This document shows, in pieces, positions 10,261 to 22,772 of a stretch of DNA of 64,000 nt. This stretch comes from Cryptomeria japonica (lineage: Eukaryota > Streptophyta > Pinopsida > Cupressales > Cupressaceae), in contig NC_081407.1 in assembly GCF_030272615.1 (NCBI RefSeq), positions 137,460,897-137,524,896 of the forward strand, written 5' to 3'. The stretch's first letter is position 1, and the number at the start of each line of letters is the position of its first letter. The notes below the pieces were generated by a model. The model saw only the letters and a program-made list of their open reading frames with translations, was not told the origin of the DNA and made no database searches. The position numbers were made by a program, and so were the translations under genes.

Positions 10261-10779
10261 TTGTGCCTTGCACACACTCCCCGTCTCTAACAGGGACCCC
10301 CCTCATTCCTTGGTTTGCCTCGTCAAGGTCCTAAATAAGTCTTTGGTTTGGAAGAGAGAGAAAGAGCTGATTCCTAAAAGCAACGAGAATCATACCTGAG
10401 CAAGCTCGTAGTGTTGGTCCGAGAGTTTGAGCGCCGCCACAAGAGGCCGAGCCTTCATAAAACCAAAGAAACAACCAGGCCACAGCCCTAGAATGCTTGA
10501 GAAACAATGTCTGGAATATGACATCAGATCTTGCAAAATGATGGAGTGCATCCTTGTTGCATTGTTGAGAAATGTATTGAGGCCAAGGTTTAAACAAAAA
10601 GCCCACATCCGGCCTTATCTATCAAACCTAAAACATTTCATTTTTTAAGCCTGTCTTGCTAAATCCAAAGCTGTACCAAGAGAGCAAAGCACTTACAAGG
10701 AAACACAAGCAAACAAAAGTAATGTTGATCCTTTTGAAGAAAAAAAGAGTTTTAAACGTCTTAACATTTATATTTCGCC
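10261..10779. other. Unassigned DNA
   Basis: No gene or known repeat is recognised. Several short open frames on both strands show no motif. Confidence 0.4.
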
Positions 10780-11960
10780 CTCAGAAACACCAAATAAAGC
10801 CCCAAACTTGTGTCAAGGAGAAAACAAAGACTAAGTTCAAACTTTTTTTTAAAAACGCAAAACAAAAGGGCAAAGTATGTGTTTTAAACCCCATGAAAAA
10901 TACCGAAGGTATTGAGCGTCCAATAAGGTCAAAAGAAAATAAAGTTCGGGCTTTTTGGCAAAAGGGCAAAATCGTATTCAAATCAAAGAAGTAGAATACG
11001 AAATATGTCGTATCATCACCTTTGATAAAGCCGTGAAAACTACTGAAGATAACATCAAAAGCGTGTAAGGTAAAATGATTAAAAGGTGTCAAACATGTAA
11101 GAAAAGAAACAAAATCAGAACACGAAGTATTAGGCTTAAGAGAGAAATAATATAAAGTTTAGTTGATTCTAAGGCAAAGCGCTTTTATCATCGGGCTTTC
11201 AAAATACCAAACAAAGAAGCCCCAAAAACAAAGTGTAAAGCAATGCAGTGAGTCAAACAAGACATAAGTTCGGAAACTAAACCAAAGTCATCTTGATGTC
11301 ACCGATAGAAATGTTGAAAAGGCAAAGAGCTAATGGCCAAAATAAAATGAAGAGAAAGTTCAGACCTTTTTAAGGCTTGGGCAGTTATTTCCAAAGTCTT
11401 GTTATCGCCTCAAAGAAAGCTGAAGAATACACCAAAAAGTGCCCACGCAATGCTTTAAAATCAAAGCAATGTAAAGTTCAGCCTTTTTAGAAGTGGATCG
11501 TTTTGCCTTCTAAGAGCCTAAGAAAATACCAAACAAACCACAGAAATATGCTGTAAAAGCAAACAATAAAATGAAAGTTCGGACTTTTTTAAAAACTTTG
11601 GACATTTTTAAAAGGTCTCGTCATTGTCGAAGATGATGCCGATGAAAATGCCGAAAATCCAACACTTAGAGCATGTTCAAAGGGTCGACACCAAGTGAAA
11701 TTCGAGCGCTTGTGTTTAATGAATTGATGTTCTTTTTTCTTTTTCTGTCTTGCTATCGCCTTGCAAAATACCTGAAAAAACCCCAAAGAATAGAATGCCC
11801 CATGCAGTGCTTAAAAATCGAAACAAATAAAGTTTGGGTTCTTCATTTATCACACTCACTTTTAGCCTTTTCAACACGAAAAGCAAGGAGACAAAATGCA
11901 AGTATTTCAAGCCTCTTGTCAAATCCGTCAAGAGCCCCGAAAACCTAGTTGCAAGGCATC
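10780..11960. repeat. Diverged tandem repeat, about 85-120 bp period
   Basis: The text AAAGTTCGGGCTTTTT and close variants return near 10940, 11268, 11350, 11472, 11574 and 11830, alternating with AAAATACCAAACAAA and AAGCCCCAAA variants. The copies are old and only weakly alike. On the minus strand several overlap short open frames that are probably a by-product of the repeat. Confidence 0.65.
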
Positions 11961-12479
11961 CCAGACGAGATCGTAGCAAGTCTATAGAACACACGGGGGA
12001 AATCGCTCAAGAAGGTCAAAACCAAAGATGAAAATATCGGCTAAATATCGGCCAGATCAAGATTTATCGCGAGGCAAATGGCCAACCAATTTAATTGGCT
12101 TTAAAACTGTGCCCCATTTTACCCTAAAAATCGGAGCTTTTGGCAAAAAAAATTGAGATTTTTTTCGATAAAATTGCGATTAAAAAATAAAAAATCAAGT
12201 CTTTAAAAACTGACAAAAACCCTAAAAGTAAAAACTAAAACAAAATAAAGTGAAACGCAAAAAGAAGGCAATTTCACTCCTCCATATCGCACAACCGTTC
12301 CCTATGCCCAACACCCGATTTCAGCTACATTTTTTGGCAACTTCAGCTGCAACTTTGCCGACTGTGCTCCCTCGCTCGACGCCATTCAGCAATTTTCACA
12401 AGTTTCTTGCTCATTTTGAAAACCTGCGATTTTGTTTGCATATATATAAAACTATAAAAAATGAAAAATTTAAGATAAA

Positions 12480-12800
12480 TATATGTATTTAAGTTTATAT
12501 ATGAAATATATAACTGTAATGTTAAAACTTAAAACTTAAATACATATATATAACAGTTATCTGTTATACATTACTGCTATATATATGTAATTAAGTTTTT
12601 CAACTTGAACCAGTTCATAGTTCATACGTATAAATTACTGCTATAAATTGTTTTTCAATTTAATAACAGTAATCAATGTGTTTACTGTTATATATTGATT
12701 ACTAAATTTTTAATGTATTAAATTTATGACAGTAATGCTATTAACTGTTATACTTCAATTTAATACATTATTGTGTTCTTTAAATTAATAAACACAGTAA
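12480..12800. repeat. AT-rich stretch with ACAGTAAT inverted repeats
   Basis: The sequence is almost entirely A and T with many copies of TAACAGT, ACAGTAAT, ATTACTG and ACTGTTAT in both directions, able to fold into several imperfect hairpins. It could be an old MITE-like or satellite relic; no ends or target duplications are clear. Confidence 0.5.
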
Positions 12801-13032
12801 CACATTGAAAGAACACAAAAATATCAAATTTAGATGTAATGAATTGTACAGACATAAAAAACATAAACACTATATAAACATGCCACAGTTAGGGGATATT
12901 TGAACAACTAACACGCAAGAGGAATTAAATTGCTATAGACGATTACTGACGTATGCTATCTGTGAAAATACTGATAATAGAACAATATCTTCAGAAAATA
13001 ATGGGCATCTCACAGATTCCAAATAGACTAAC

Positions 13033-13118
13033 CTGTAGTCAAAGTACCGATGAAGACTCTGCAGAGCAGCAGGATAGTCCCCATGATAAAGACTATTCAA
13101 GTATCGCAAATAGTTCAC
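13033..13118 (-). CDS. APC5: APC5 exon (NYLRYLNSLYHGDYPAALQ)
   Basis: This 86-bp exon encodes VNYLRYLNSLYHGDY and SLHRYFDY, matching the conserved APC5 stretch that in other plants reads close to HFLRYLNKLHSDDYFAAL. It starts after an AATAG acceptor (13119-13120) and ends at TACAG before a GTTAGT donor, two bases into a codon. The next exon, which should encode the TPR-containing part, is not in the remaining 13 kb to the left, so the following intron exceeds 13 kb or the exon lies outside. Confidence 0.88.
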
Positions 13119-13290
13119 CTATTAAAAGTTAAAAATAAACAAACAAACATTTCAAACAAAGCAAGTTGAAAATAGGCTAGTAAACTTCTAAATTCTTATC
13201 AAATGATCTAGACCACACTAAAAGACTTCCACGTTTTATAGAACAAAGAAAACAACTTCAAATCTCAAATATGTCCCATCAAAAACCCAC

Positions 13291-13369
13291 CCGTTGTAAG
13301 TCTGGTGAAAGTTTCTCAAGCTGATTCAACTTTGCCTCAAACGCATTCATTGGGAAAAGTGCAACATGT
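13291..13369 (-). CDS. APC5: APC5 exon (HVALFPMNAFEAKLNQLEKL)
   Basis: This 79-bp exon encodes HVALFPMNAFEAKLNQLEKL and SPDLQR. The acceptor is TTGCAG and the donor CGG|GTGGGT. One base completes the Lys codon begun in the previous exon and the exon ends in phase 0, fitting the next exon. The motif corresponds to the APC5 region just before the conserved HFLRYLN block. Confidence 0.88.
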
Positions 13370-13486
13370 CTGCAAGAAAATCATTGTCATAATTTTGTAA
13401 GAAACTATAAAAACTCCAATCATATAAACATCACTTTCATTAAGATGTAAAACAACTCTGCTTCCTCTTATTTTCAACTTTCTTAC

Positions 13487-13667
13487 TTATCAATCAAATC
13501 AGCTTGCTCCCGCAAATATCCTTCAACTTGCCCATATGACCGAAGGAATAGCAAGTTTTGATTGTTATCACATCTAGTAGGGCATGTGAATTCCAAATCC
13601 TGTCCACTCTCTAATGGACTCAATTGAGACCAATCGCTATCTTGGAAATCTTTTGATTCACCTGTAT
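13487..13667 (-). CDS. APC5: APC5 exon (GQVEGYLREQADLID)
   Basis: This 181-bp exon encodes SYGQVEGYLREQADLID at its end; plant APC5 has a similar block reading close to IQGFLMEQADAIE. The first part is Ser/Asp-rich and variable. The acceptor is ATGCAG and the donor is GTAAGA; two bases of a Lys codon are left for the next exon. Phases match both neighbours. Confidence 0.88.
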
Positions 13668-14201
13668 CTGCATATTTCTTCAGTTAGTAAAAATGATTGA
13701 GGCATCTTACTAGAGAAACTCTTTAAGTTTTTAATTAAGTCACAGCAGTTAAGCATAATTCAGGTGACAGGGATTAAAAAAATATCAAGAATTTAAAATG
13801 AAAAGAAAAAAGCGCATCATTGTCCTTACCAAGAAAAGGTGGGGCAGAGTAAATGAATGAAATCCTTAAATCATCATATCTATGCCAAAAGTAGTACTGA
13901 ATGCTTCTTACAAGTACTTGTATTAGAAATTTCATATTTCAGTTGATAAAGCAACTATGAAATTCAAGACATAGTAATTAGAGACAATCGTTCGGGCATT
14001 TTTCCTTAAGCGTGTAAATGAAAATGTGATAAGCAAATTCAAGATCCTGTGGATTTGCTTCAAATAATCATGAAACACAAATAATATAGGAGACAACAAT
14101 AAAATACAACGCTTTTATCTGCTTCTCACTAAATATCATAAGCAACAAACTTGTAAGTCAATTCACTTACAGCAACTAACAAGGCAAAATACAAGGCTTA
14201 C

Positions 14202-14457
14202 CTCCAACTAGTTGAGCAAATGGATCAGAAACATCCAAATGATGGCTTCCTCGTTCTCTTCTCCCCATTCCATCTCCATGTTGTTGTGGACCGGAAAATG
14301 AATTGTAATATCCAAAATTCTCATCATCAAATACATCCCTGTTATCCTCTTGAACACTTTTTGTCAATGGAGTCTTAAAGTACATAGGCTCCTTGGAAGC
14401 AGACTTAATGAACTGTCTATAGTATGCCTTGAGGTTGGTCAGAAGATGGCATGTTTC
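14202..14457 (-). CDS. APC5: APC5 exon (ETCHLLTNLKAYYRQF), first exon after the giant intron
   Basis: This 256-bp exon begins in phase 0 with ETCHLLTNLKAYYRQF, which follows directly on LLSFE of the exon at 57788-57924 and matches the plant APC5 order LLSFEGVCHLF. The rest is a variable, Asp/Gly-rich linker ending DPFAQLVG. The acceptor is GATCAG and the donor GGTAAGCC. It is separated from the previous exon by 43,330 bp of mobile DNA, yet has no stop or frameshift. Confidence 0.9.
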
Positions 14458-14469
14458 CTGATCATCCAT

Positions 14470-15954
14470 AACACCATCATCAATAATGAATGGTTAGAGT
14501 TCTAGAGTTGTAAGGAACCAAACACAAGCCGAACTACGACACCCAAATGTATACCAACTAAATTATACCTTTCACATCCATTGAAAGAGAATGCAGAAGA
14601 AAAGAAAGAAATACCACTCTAGAAACTGGTCTGACATAGAAGTTAAGATCTCACTCTTCCCACACACACAAAATAGAGATTATTAGGCCTTGATGCTGGC
14701 AGGTCTAGAGTGATTCCTCATGTGATTGGGTCTAATTCCAGTACATTGTGATCACAGAAACAAAACTCACTATATTAACACAACCATTCACACTATTCTC
14801 ACGTGTGACTACTTTGCTTTAGCCTAATCCATGTGCAAGTAATTATATGCACATCACCAAAGGAAACCACCAAACAGTATTACAATACAATAGATATAAA
14901 TCATGGGCCAAAACCCACCTATAATGACCCCCCATATTCCCACACATTATGTCTTGTATTCCACATGACTCCTAAAATTCCCCAACCATGCACACTAGGA
15001 ATGGTGGGGAGTAGAAAATGTGCAGCGTACAACACATATCCAACATGAATAGCATGCAAATTTCTCAGGATTAAACAATTAACTCGTCACTCTGCCAGTT
15101 ACACATTATAAAAGAAAGAAACAGTTTTGGGATTCACTTTGCAGCTCATAGGTTTGGATTTTTGGAAATGTAAAAGAACAGAGGTTTGCAAACACTTTAG
15201 AATCCATCAAAGACACAATTACTTGTACCAATCCTCCACCAAGACAAACCATCCTCCTCTAGCACACTCAACTCAAGCTAACCAGTAAACATATTCAGGT
15301 AAGAACATCTATACAACACAGGTTTTCTAAAAATAAAAGTTTGATAGTTCAGCATCTGAGGTGGATCAATAGGAGTTGGGCTACAATGCTGCAATTTGTT
15401 TGTCTACCAAGAGGATTCTAATGGAGATGTACCCTTCCATATTTTGAACACTATGTGCTACCATTTGATACAAAAAACTCCCGTCCATTAATTCTATTCT
15501 ACAGAACAAGCATCAGAAAATATATATCTACAATAATAAAGTCATCATCACAATGAGAACTTTTGCAAAAGGCAAAGAACTTGTTTGCAAAGGTATGACT
15601 AGATTTGACACAAATTTTGTTGGCTTAAAAAACATTTTATCACAAAAGATGAACATGAAATGAGGATTCACTTCTACCAAGCATACATAATCAAAATGCA
15701 TCATAGGTTGATGGCATTAAAGTATTGAATGTTGTTTTCCACAAGATTCTTTGAATGAATACACTGGACATTGTAGAGAAACAAAACTACTAGGGGTGGT
15801 TTTGTGGATGCTTGGAGACAAAGACACTATAGATTGGATGAAGGAGACGATGGATAGGGAAATGCAAGCTATATAAGCAACATATAGGCTGTAAAACTCA
15901 ATTTTGTTAAGCTTCTAAAGGCTACCTAGAGTTGGCTGATGCTGAGGTGATTAT
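14470..15954. other. Intron DNA with no recognised feature
   Basis: I see no gene, repeat array or retroelement domain. Short runs of CA and scattered short open frames are not convincing. Confidence 0.4.
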
Positions 15955-16310
15955 TCAAGATGGAAATGGAAACTTTGTTCATGGTGGCTCATTTTTGGGG
16001 GGGATGTCACACTTACAATGAAGTTGAGTATGAATCAATTATTTTCGGATTATCATAAGCCAATTCTGTGGGGATAAAAAAACTCGAAGCAGAAGATGAC
16101 TCTTTATTAGTTAAAAAAGCTTGTGTCTGAATTGGAAACTTCACAGCCTTATGCAAGAAGCAATTGGTATTAGAAAATATTTTGATGAAAATGTGTTCCC
16201 ACATTATTATAGGGAAGCCAATAAGATATTTGATCTTTTTGTCATGTCAAAAATAAAGTTTTGGACAAAAAAGGAGAAAAAACACAATAATATAATTTTT
16301 CCTCAAAACC
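15955..16310 (+). pseudogene. LINE-type RNase H relic
   Basis: Read with several stops and frameshifts the plus strand gives DGNGNFVHGG, NEVEYESIIFGLS, GIKKLEAEDDSLLV and HYYREANKIFDLF. This is the order of the C-terminal RNase H domain of plant L1-type LINEs, in which a DxxGN start, a TNNxAE-type block, a GDS-type block and a final HVYREANKVAD-type block are typical. No RT is found beside it. A palindromic CCTTATATAAGG follows at about 16309-16320. Confidence 0.6.
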
Positions 16311-16320
16311 TTATATAAGG

Positions 16321-17313
16321 AGTTGAGCTTTGCAGAGTGTTACCAATTTTATAAAATTACTCTCTTGAGATTGAACATTGTTCATCTTTTCTACCCTAGG
16401 ACAAAAGCACTTTGACAAAAAATGGATTTGAAGAAAAAAACCCTCATTTTTATTTGAGTAACTTTGTTTAGGAATTACCATTAAGCTGGATAGTTGCAGG
16501 GAAGTTTCCGACTTTCAATTGGTAGTATATTGGTGTGAGGATTTTCAAGCTTTGTTGGTGTGATATGGACGAGTTTCTGAAAACTGAAATAATTACTGTC
16601 ATATGATTTCTATTAACTTAGCTGGACATACCATTCCTAGGATCAGTTGAAGTTATTTATTGTTGAATTTTAATTAAGACTATGGTAGTTGTTCCACTTT
16701 ATTCTCAATATTATTTCAATTGCATCTTTATTTAAGTTCATATTTTCTTGGGTTTCAAGTGTCATATGCTATGTTGAAACTTGAAAGATAGAAATTTATA
16801 GATAAAGTAAAATATTAATATGAAGCTACTGTACCAATTTTGGAATCTGATCACAACCTATGAAGTTGCACTTTGAACATTAATACAGACTGCCATGCCA
16901 CATTAAAGTGTGGAGATTACTTTAAAAGTCAGCTGTGTAAATATTATTGATCAAACTAATTCATTACAAAAGGACGAAAGGCTCCTTATAAAGAAATTAC
17001 AAGACAATCTTTCCATATAGGAAACAATCGAGAATAGAAACAGGAAAGACAAAAATAGAAGTTACTAAAAACGACTAACTACGATGACCATTATAGAAAC
17101 ACTACATTATTATTTCAATACCCTTCCTTAATGGTTATCCTTCTAACTACCTTACAGAAGACTTGACATAATCTGCAAGACTTTTGGCCATGAATGCGTA
17201 GAAGGCTGCCCCCTTCTCAAAATACTCTGCAACATGAGCCTGCTAAGACCCTGGTTTTACAAAACTTTTGGATATGACCAAGATTACCACAATCTGTCGG
17301 CCACATTCCTTCC
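16321..17313. other. Intron DNA with no recognised feature
   Basis: No coding domain or array is seen. The sequence ends with CTTCC just before unit F, the expected left target duplication of that unit. Confidence 0.4.
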
Positions 17314-18004
17314 TGTTGTGACCATTTCACACATCGCCCCATCAAAATGGGAACCCCCTTTTTTTGCTCGGGTCCTAGTCTCTTAGTCTAATATCTCCCT
17401 CCCAGATGAAATGAGTGAGTTTGTAATGTATAGATTTCATGCGAGTCTATCATGAGTTCAACCGAAGAGTGTGAAAGATTGCCAATTAGGGATAATTCAA
17501 GTGCTCAAGGTCGAGGGCGAAAACTTCAAGCGCTCCTTATGAGGAGCGAAATTCATTTTGAACGCCCTTAGTTGAGAGCAAAGTAGTTCTAACAAGTTTG
17601 AATGGATGGAGTGAATAAAGGTAAGTCAGAATTCCAATTTGAAGTTAACTTCTTGACCATCACTTTTGAAACGAATTTCCCTTAAGAGCCTTGTTTGAGT
17701 GTGAAGAATGTATGAATGAGGAGAGTGAGTATGATTTTGGTTTGAGAACACCTCAAGTGCTCCTTCTTTAGAGCAAACTTTACTTCATGTATCCTTTGAT
17801 AGGAGCGAATTTTGCATTTTAGGCTTTCATAGGGAAAGTTTGACATCTTTTGGTGGATTAAGGATTAAAAAACCTAAGGATTGAATTGATGAAACAATGA
17901 AGTGATTGGAAGAAAGATTGTTTTAGTTTGAAATTCACTTCATGACCAAGGAAGGGGAGCGAACTTCATGCCCAAGGGAAGGAGAGCGAACTTCGTGTCC
18001 AAGG
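17314..18004 (+). mobile_element. Giant unit F, 5' fragment (plus strand)
   Basis: The start TGTTGTGACC at 17314, the hairpin CCCATCAAAATGGG (17338-17351) and the following CAGATGAAATGAGTGAGTTT match the terminal 120 bp of unit B in reverse. The fragment continues with hairpins such as CGCTCCTTATGAGGAGCG (about 17540) and GGAGCGAA arms to 18004, where it is cut by the 3' terminus of unit B. F and B therefore meet in opposite orientation. Confidence 0.8.
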
Positions 18005-18877
18005 TGTTGATGTGTTCACTAGGCACATGCAAACTCAAAATAAAATACCAAAGTATCTTACCCTCTCTTGAACAAAATCTTTTGGATGCTGAAGATTTGC
18101 TTAAGGTTCATCCAAGAAAGACTCCAAGGTTCTGAATGTAGGATCTCTATGTGTGGATAAGCCTAGTTGGTCGTTGTAATTACTGTTTCATCAAAGCAGC
18201 ATTTATGATTTGAAAAGACTCAACAATTGATTAGCAAATGGTATGCAGTAGGGATTTTCCCTAATACTACTAAATGATTTTCAAAAAAAGGCAAAAGGTG
18301 AGGGTTTAGAGGGAATTCTAAACTACTCTAGCATGAAGGGATGAAGAAACAATATAAGTGAAACTCAACTAGTTATAGCATCGCCATTCATGAACAACTT
18401 TGCTAGAACTAATGCAATCTTCTAGGGATGTTTTAAGGTTTTCAAATTACTGTCAACCATAGACACCATCAATTGAATGCATATCAAGGGTTAAACAATA
18501 ATCGAACTTAAACATTTTTAAATGCTCCAGTTGACCACACAAGGCTCACTTACAATCAACAAGGAAGCTAGTGGTATGGATAACGAGCTTCACAATGTAT
18601 CAAATACAACATTCCACCATGAAATCTAATACTAAAATTATTCATTAAAAGATTAGCTTAAGAAGATAGAAGAACCATGTAATGAGCTTCAAGGATTGAG
18701 CAAAAACACCATAACTTCAATGTTTCATTAATCCAATGACCAAATAACAACAATTCTTCAAGTCTAACTCTTGCTAGTATTGCTCTCTCACTATTCACTA
18801 TTACTATCAATTGTTAACTATTATCTGCTCTTATTCCTATTCTCCTTCTTAACCTTTACAAATGAAATGAGTGGAGC

Positions 18878-18966
18878 TTATATAGAGCTTCCAAATACAA
18901 TGAAAGGCCAAGATCGAATGGAGATCAAGGGCCAAGATTTTGCCACTTAAACCCTAATTAGGGTTT
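18878..18966 (-). promoter_or_regulatory. Second promoter of unit B: palindromic telo-box and TATA box
   Basis: The perfect 18-bp palindrome AAACCCTAATTAGGGTTT (18949-18966) consists of two inverted copies of the plant telo-box AAACCCTAA. It lies 62 bp upstream of CTATATAAG (18878-18886, minus strand). Two GGCCAAGAT direct repeats lie between them. Confidence 0.7.
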
Positions 18967-19088
18967 GACATAAATGAAAACCCTATTTGGATAATCATTG
19001 CCATGAATCAACCAATGAGAGAATAACACATGCCAACACTGAAATCAAGGAAACATCCTCCAATAGGAACGTGACATGCCAAATGAGA

Positions 19089-22000
19089 TCATAACAAACT
19101 TTCTTCTAGAATTTTATTTCCTTTCTCTTTCTCCTTCCTGGCATATTCGATGAATCTGGACGTCATGCTCTCAATTTCAAAAATAAGAATCTCAGGTGGA
19201 TTCTTCATACGCTGCTCTAGGTGAATCACCTCATCAAAGGCTATAAGAAGTGAGACCCATGCTCAAGTTCTTTTGTTTTATCAATATGAAACATAGTGAT
19301 ATGCATAAGATCCAACTGTTTTTCTGTGATCGGTCCATCTTCTCCTTGAAAGATAACCTTTACCCTTTTTTCTAATTGTTGAATGTCCACATCTGCTTCA
19401 ATTTCCATTCTTTTGTCAAGAATGATACTCATTACCTCAATGATCTTATCATGAATAGGATGGACGGTATCTTCCACTTGGTTACATCTATTACTCACAT
19501 CTTCAAAAAGGAGTTTCTTTATTTGAAACAAGATTGACCACTATAAAAGATTAGGAGTTGATTCCTTCCTAATTATCCCTTCTTGTGCCTGCACCTGTCT
19601 AGGTGCCTTCCTTATTGTTTGCAAAACAAGAATGGTGACGTCCTTAGTATGGACGAAGGCATCAACTGTCATCATGAGGTTATTAATTATCTCAAGAACT
19701 CGAATGGCTTTTCCAATTATTTTCATCATATTCCTTACAAAACTCATTAGACGTTGTGAAAGATTTGTTGATCCAAGCCTCTAGAAGTTGTGCTGAATTT
19801 TTCATTTTCTCCATGTGATCAACTAACTCGATAGAAAGCAAAGGAGGCGATGTGGTTGCCGGACTTTGATGTCTCAAAGGCTGTTGAAACTGTTGAATAT
19901 AGCTCCTCCATGCACGTACCTCTTTCTCCTATCTTTTGTTCTTTTCTATTTCGGCTTTAAGCTTCTCATTTACTGCTTTTACAGATCTAGTGGCTTCCTC
20001 CATGGCTTGCTCGAAAGTGAGTGGACCCAAGTCAAATGTTTCCAAATCATATTCCTCTGCCAAGATCTCATCTTCATACTTATCTGCAGTGGGAGTGGCA
20101 ATCTCTATCCTTCTAGAACCTGTATCATCCCTTATTATCTTAGACATTTTTGGAGCTTTCCTTTTCTCAATGACCTCTTGAGATCCACTTAAAAGACTAT
20201 CTAAATCAAATGCTTGTTCTTCTTCTTCTTCTATCATTTCTTTGGTAAGCCTGTCCTTAAGCCATTCGAGAATGGAGGATCTTCCTTCTCTTGTACTTCT
20301 TCAGGTGGAGATTCATTTCTAGGAGGAGAGGTTACTTCATTATTATCCTCTTGTTCTTCATCATCACAAATCTGAATATGAAAGGTTGGGTGTGATGAAT
20401 CTTGAGACATTCTTCCTTGTTCTCGCTTGTCATTCCTGTCATTTTGTATTGTTGACTCTATTGATTCATCTACTTCGTGGACTACATCTTCATTTCTTGT
20501 TTGATCTTCACCTTGATCATCTTTCTCATGTCTAGAAGAAACACTGGGAGTTTGATCAAGATTTGTCTTTTGCTTCTTCTTGGAAGTTTCTTTCTTTCCT
20601 TGTTCATTCTTTCTCTTTGATCCTTTTGAGTGTGAAGCATTCTCACTCACATCTTGCTCTTTCAACTTTTGATGTTGAATATCTACCCATCTTCGTGTGC
20701 AAGCTAAAACAGGATCCATCAATTCCCTCAAATCCGTGACTTCATGTTCATCCCAATTGATCTTTATTCCTTTGTCGGCTTTCTCATAGGTAGATTGGAT
20801 GTATTGACCACTTTCTTGTGCCCGGTTGGCCACTCTATAAATCTTGCATTTTCTGATTAGGTCAAGAGGCATATGAGAGTGCATCTTCTTTCTTATCTCA
20901 GAATCATCTTGCGCATTCATCCAAAAGTCTTCAACTTGAGACACATGCCTGTACTTCTTTCCAGCCATCTCTTTAACATGACCATGGAGATCAAAATTTT
21001 CTCTAGAAGCAAATGGTGTAGATAAATAGAGAGATAGTTCTGGCTCGGCACTTTCAGCTGCTTGAAGTGAAGGACAAACTTATATTGAGTTTCCAAGTGA
21101 AATGGAATTAGTGATGACAGCTCCATGTTTGTACCTTAAGGATTTAGTACATGCTAACAATTGCCTTGTCACCTCAAGAAATCCTATTCTATCCATAGGA
21201 TATCGTGGCAACATAAGGGGAGGAGAAGGACATCCTTGGATCCTTATACATGTGAACTTGGGAAACTGAATAAACCACGCCCCATATTGCTTGATTAGGT
21301 CTTGTGCATCTTGAGACAACCTTTGATGAATTCCTCCTCGTAAGGTCCTGGTGATATGCATCATGAAAGTATCATTGACCAAACTATAATGTTGTTTAGG
21401 TGGATGATGCAATATCTCATAAGAATCACAAACCCTTATCTCTCTGGGCCCTCTTCCAACTCGGCCTCTATGTGGTAGCCCTCCATATTCATTGCTCCTT
21501 GCTAAAAAATATATGATATACGAGCTCATGTGAAACGACTTAGTTGGAATCAACCTTCTCAACTGCACATCTAGGCAATTACTAATGATCCTTGCCCAAT
21601 TAATCATTCCCTTTCCTTGAATAATGATTTAAATGAAAAAGAACATCCACTTGTCAAAGCAAAAGGCTTGAGGAGCTCCTACAACTCGACCAAGCAAAGT
21701 GATCAAATCTCTGAACTCTTCTTGAAAATCCATGCGATATGGCCCATTGGGAATCTTGTTAAGGCAAGCTCTACTCTTTTGCAACCAGTCCCTATTGATG
21801 ACTGATAGGCATGTGTCAGGGTCATCTTCATAAATTGACTTGGCTCCCTCTAGACTCCTATAGATCATGTCTCTTTGTTTTGGTAGATGGAAGGCTTCAC
21901 TTATGGCTCTCTCTAATAGGTAGGCAAGAACAGTTCCATCCTTTGCCATGATCGCCCTTGAGTGTGAATCATAATGCTTGGCACACTCGATCATCAATTC

Positions 22001-22252
22001 ATGACATTGAACTGCAGGAGGGAAACCGGCTGCCTTGATGATGCCGCTCTCTATTATCCTCTTGGCTATAGGTGATGGTTTGCCGATGTATGGTGCCTCA
22101 CGAAACTTCTTCACATCGAAATTGCCAAGGTTTGTGTCTCCAATGTTGCTCCATCGAGATGTAATCTTGGTCTCCAAATCATCACCCTTTTGGTCTTCTT
22201 TGATAAGAGCTTGCCTTGATGATGATGATCCACTTGCCTTAGGTGCTGCTAT
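19089..22252 (-). pseudogene. Long unknown gene of unit B (gag-like, broken)
   Basis: The product would be about 1,050 residues. The N-terminal 500 residues form a globular region with SNIGDTNLGNF, KKFREAPYIGKPSPIAK, DSHSRAIMAKDGTVLAYL, EAFHLPKQRDMIY, KSFHMSSYIIY and HGAWFIQFPKFT-type blocks. A basic KKETSKKKQK stretch, an acidic region and LETFDLGPLTFEQAMEEAT follow, and then a coiled coil runs to the C-terminus. The start codon is ATA where unit C has ATG. Stops and frameshifts break it, for example after FDKWMFFFI at 21629 and near 19241. There is no zinc knuckle, protease or RT. A structural, gag-like role is an inference from position and coiled coil. Confidence 0.8.
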
Positions 22253-22281
22253 GATTTACCTATAAGAGGCGATCAAGTTAG
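22250..22281 (-). promoter_or_regulatory. Leader 3' splice site, unit B
   Basis: A branch-point-like CTAAC (22277-22281) precedes the acceptor TAG (22260-22262) by about 15 bases; the mutated start codon ATA is at 22250-22252. The order equals that of units A and C. Confidence 0.5.
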
Positions 22282-22772
22282 TATTTTGATTAATACATTG
22301 AGGCTTATCTTACTTGAATATGAATTGAAACTTGCATCTAAAATATAGAATCAATTGCTGACATGCACCCTATCTTTGAATGAGTTCCGAGTTCTTGCTC
22401 TTAATCAGACCTTAATTTCGATTTTAAAATGCAGTCCTTACCTGTGATTTGATGAATTTGAATCAAGGACTAACACTAACTAATGAATGCAATCTTGATA
22501 GCTAAAGATAAATCTGGACTGATTAAGGATGAATTTGCTATATGACAGTCCTCCTTGCTGGATAAATGATGAACTCCTTCCTTCAATTTGCTAAACTTCG
22601 ACTTTGTTGCTGTGTCTTCCTTGATAAATTCGCTTTGCTGATGACTTATTTCGCTGTCTTGAATTCGAAGTTTGCTGACTGCTAGAGAGATTCTCTCAAT
22701 CCGCTGATCAAAATCACTGATGATAGAAGACAAATGTTTTGATTTGTTTTATGAATTGATCTTGTCAATGCC

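Noticed and set aside
18949-18966. Telo-box palindrome as an internal telomere relic
   Set aside because: Only two inverted heptamer-like copies are present, at the same promoter position in four units; a telomere relic would be a tandem array.
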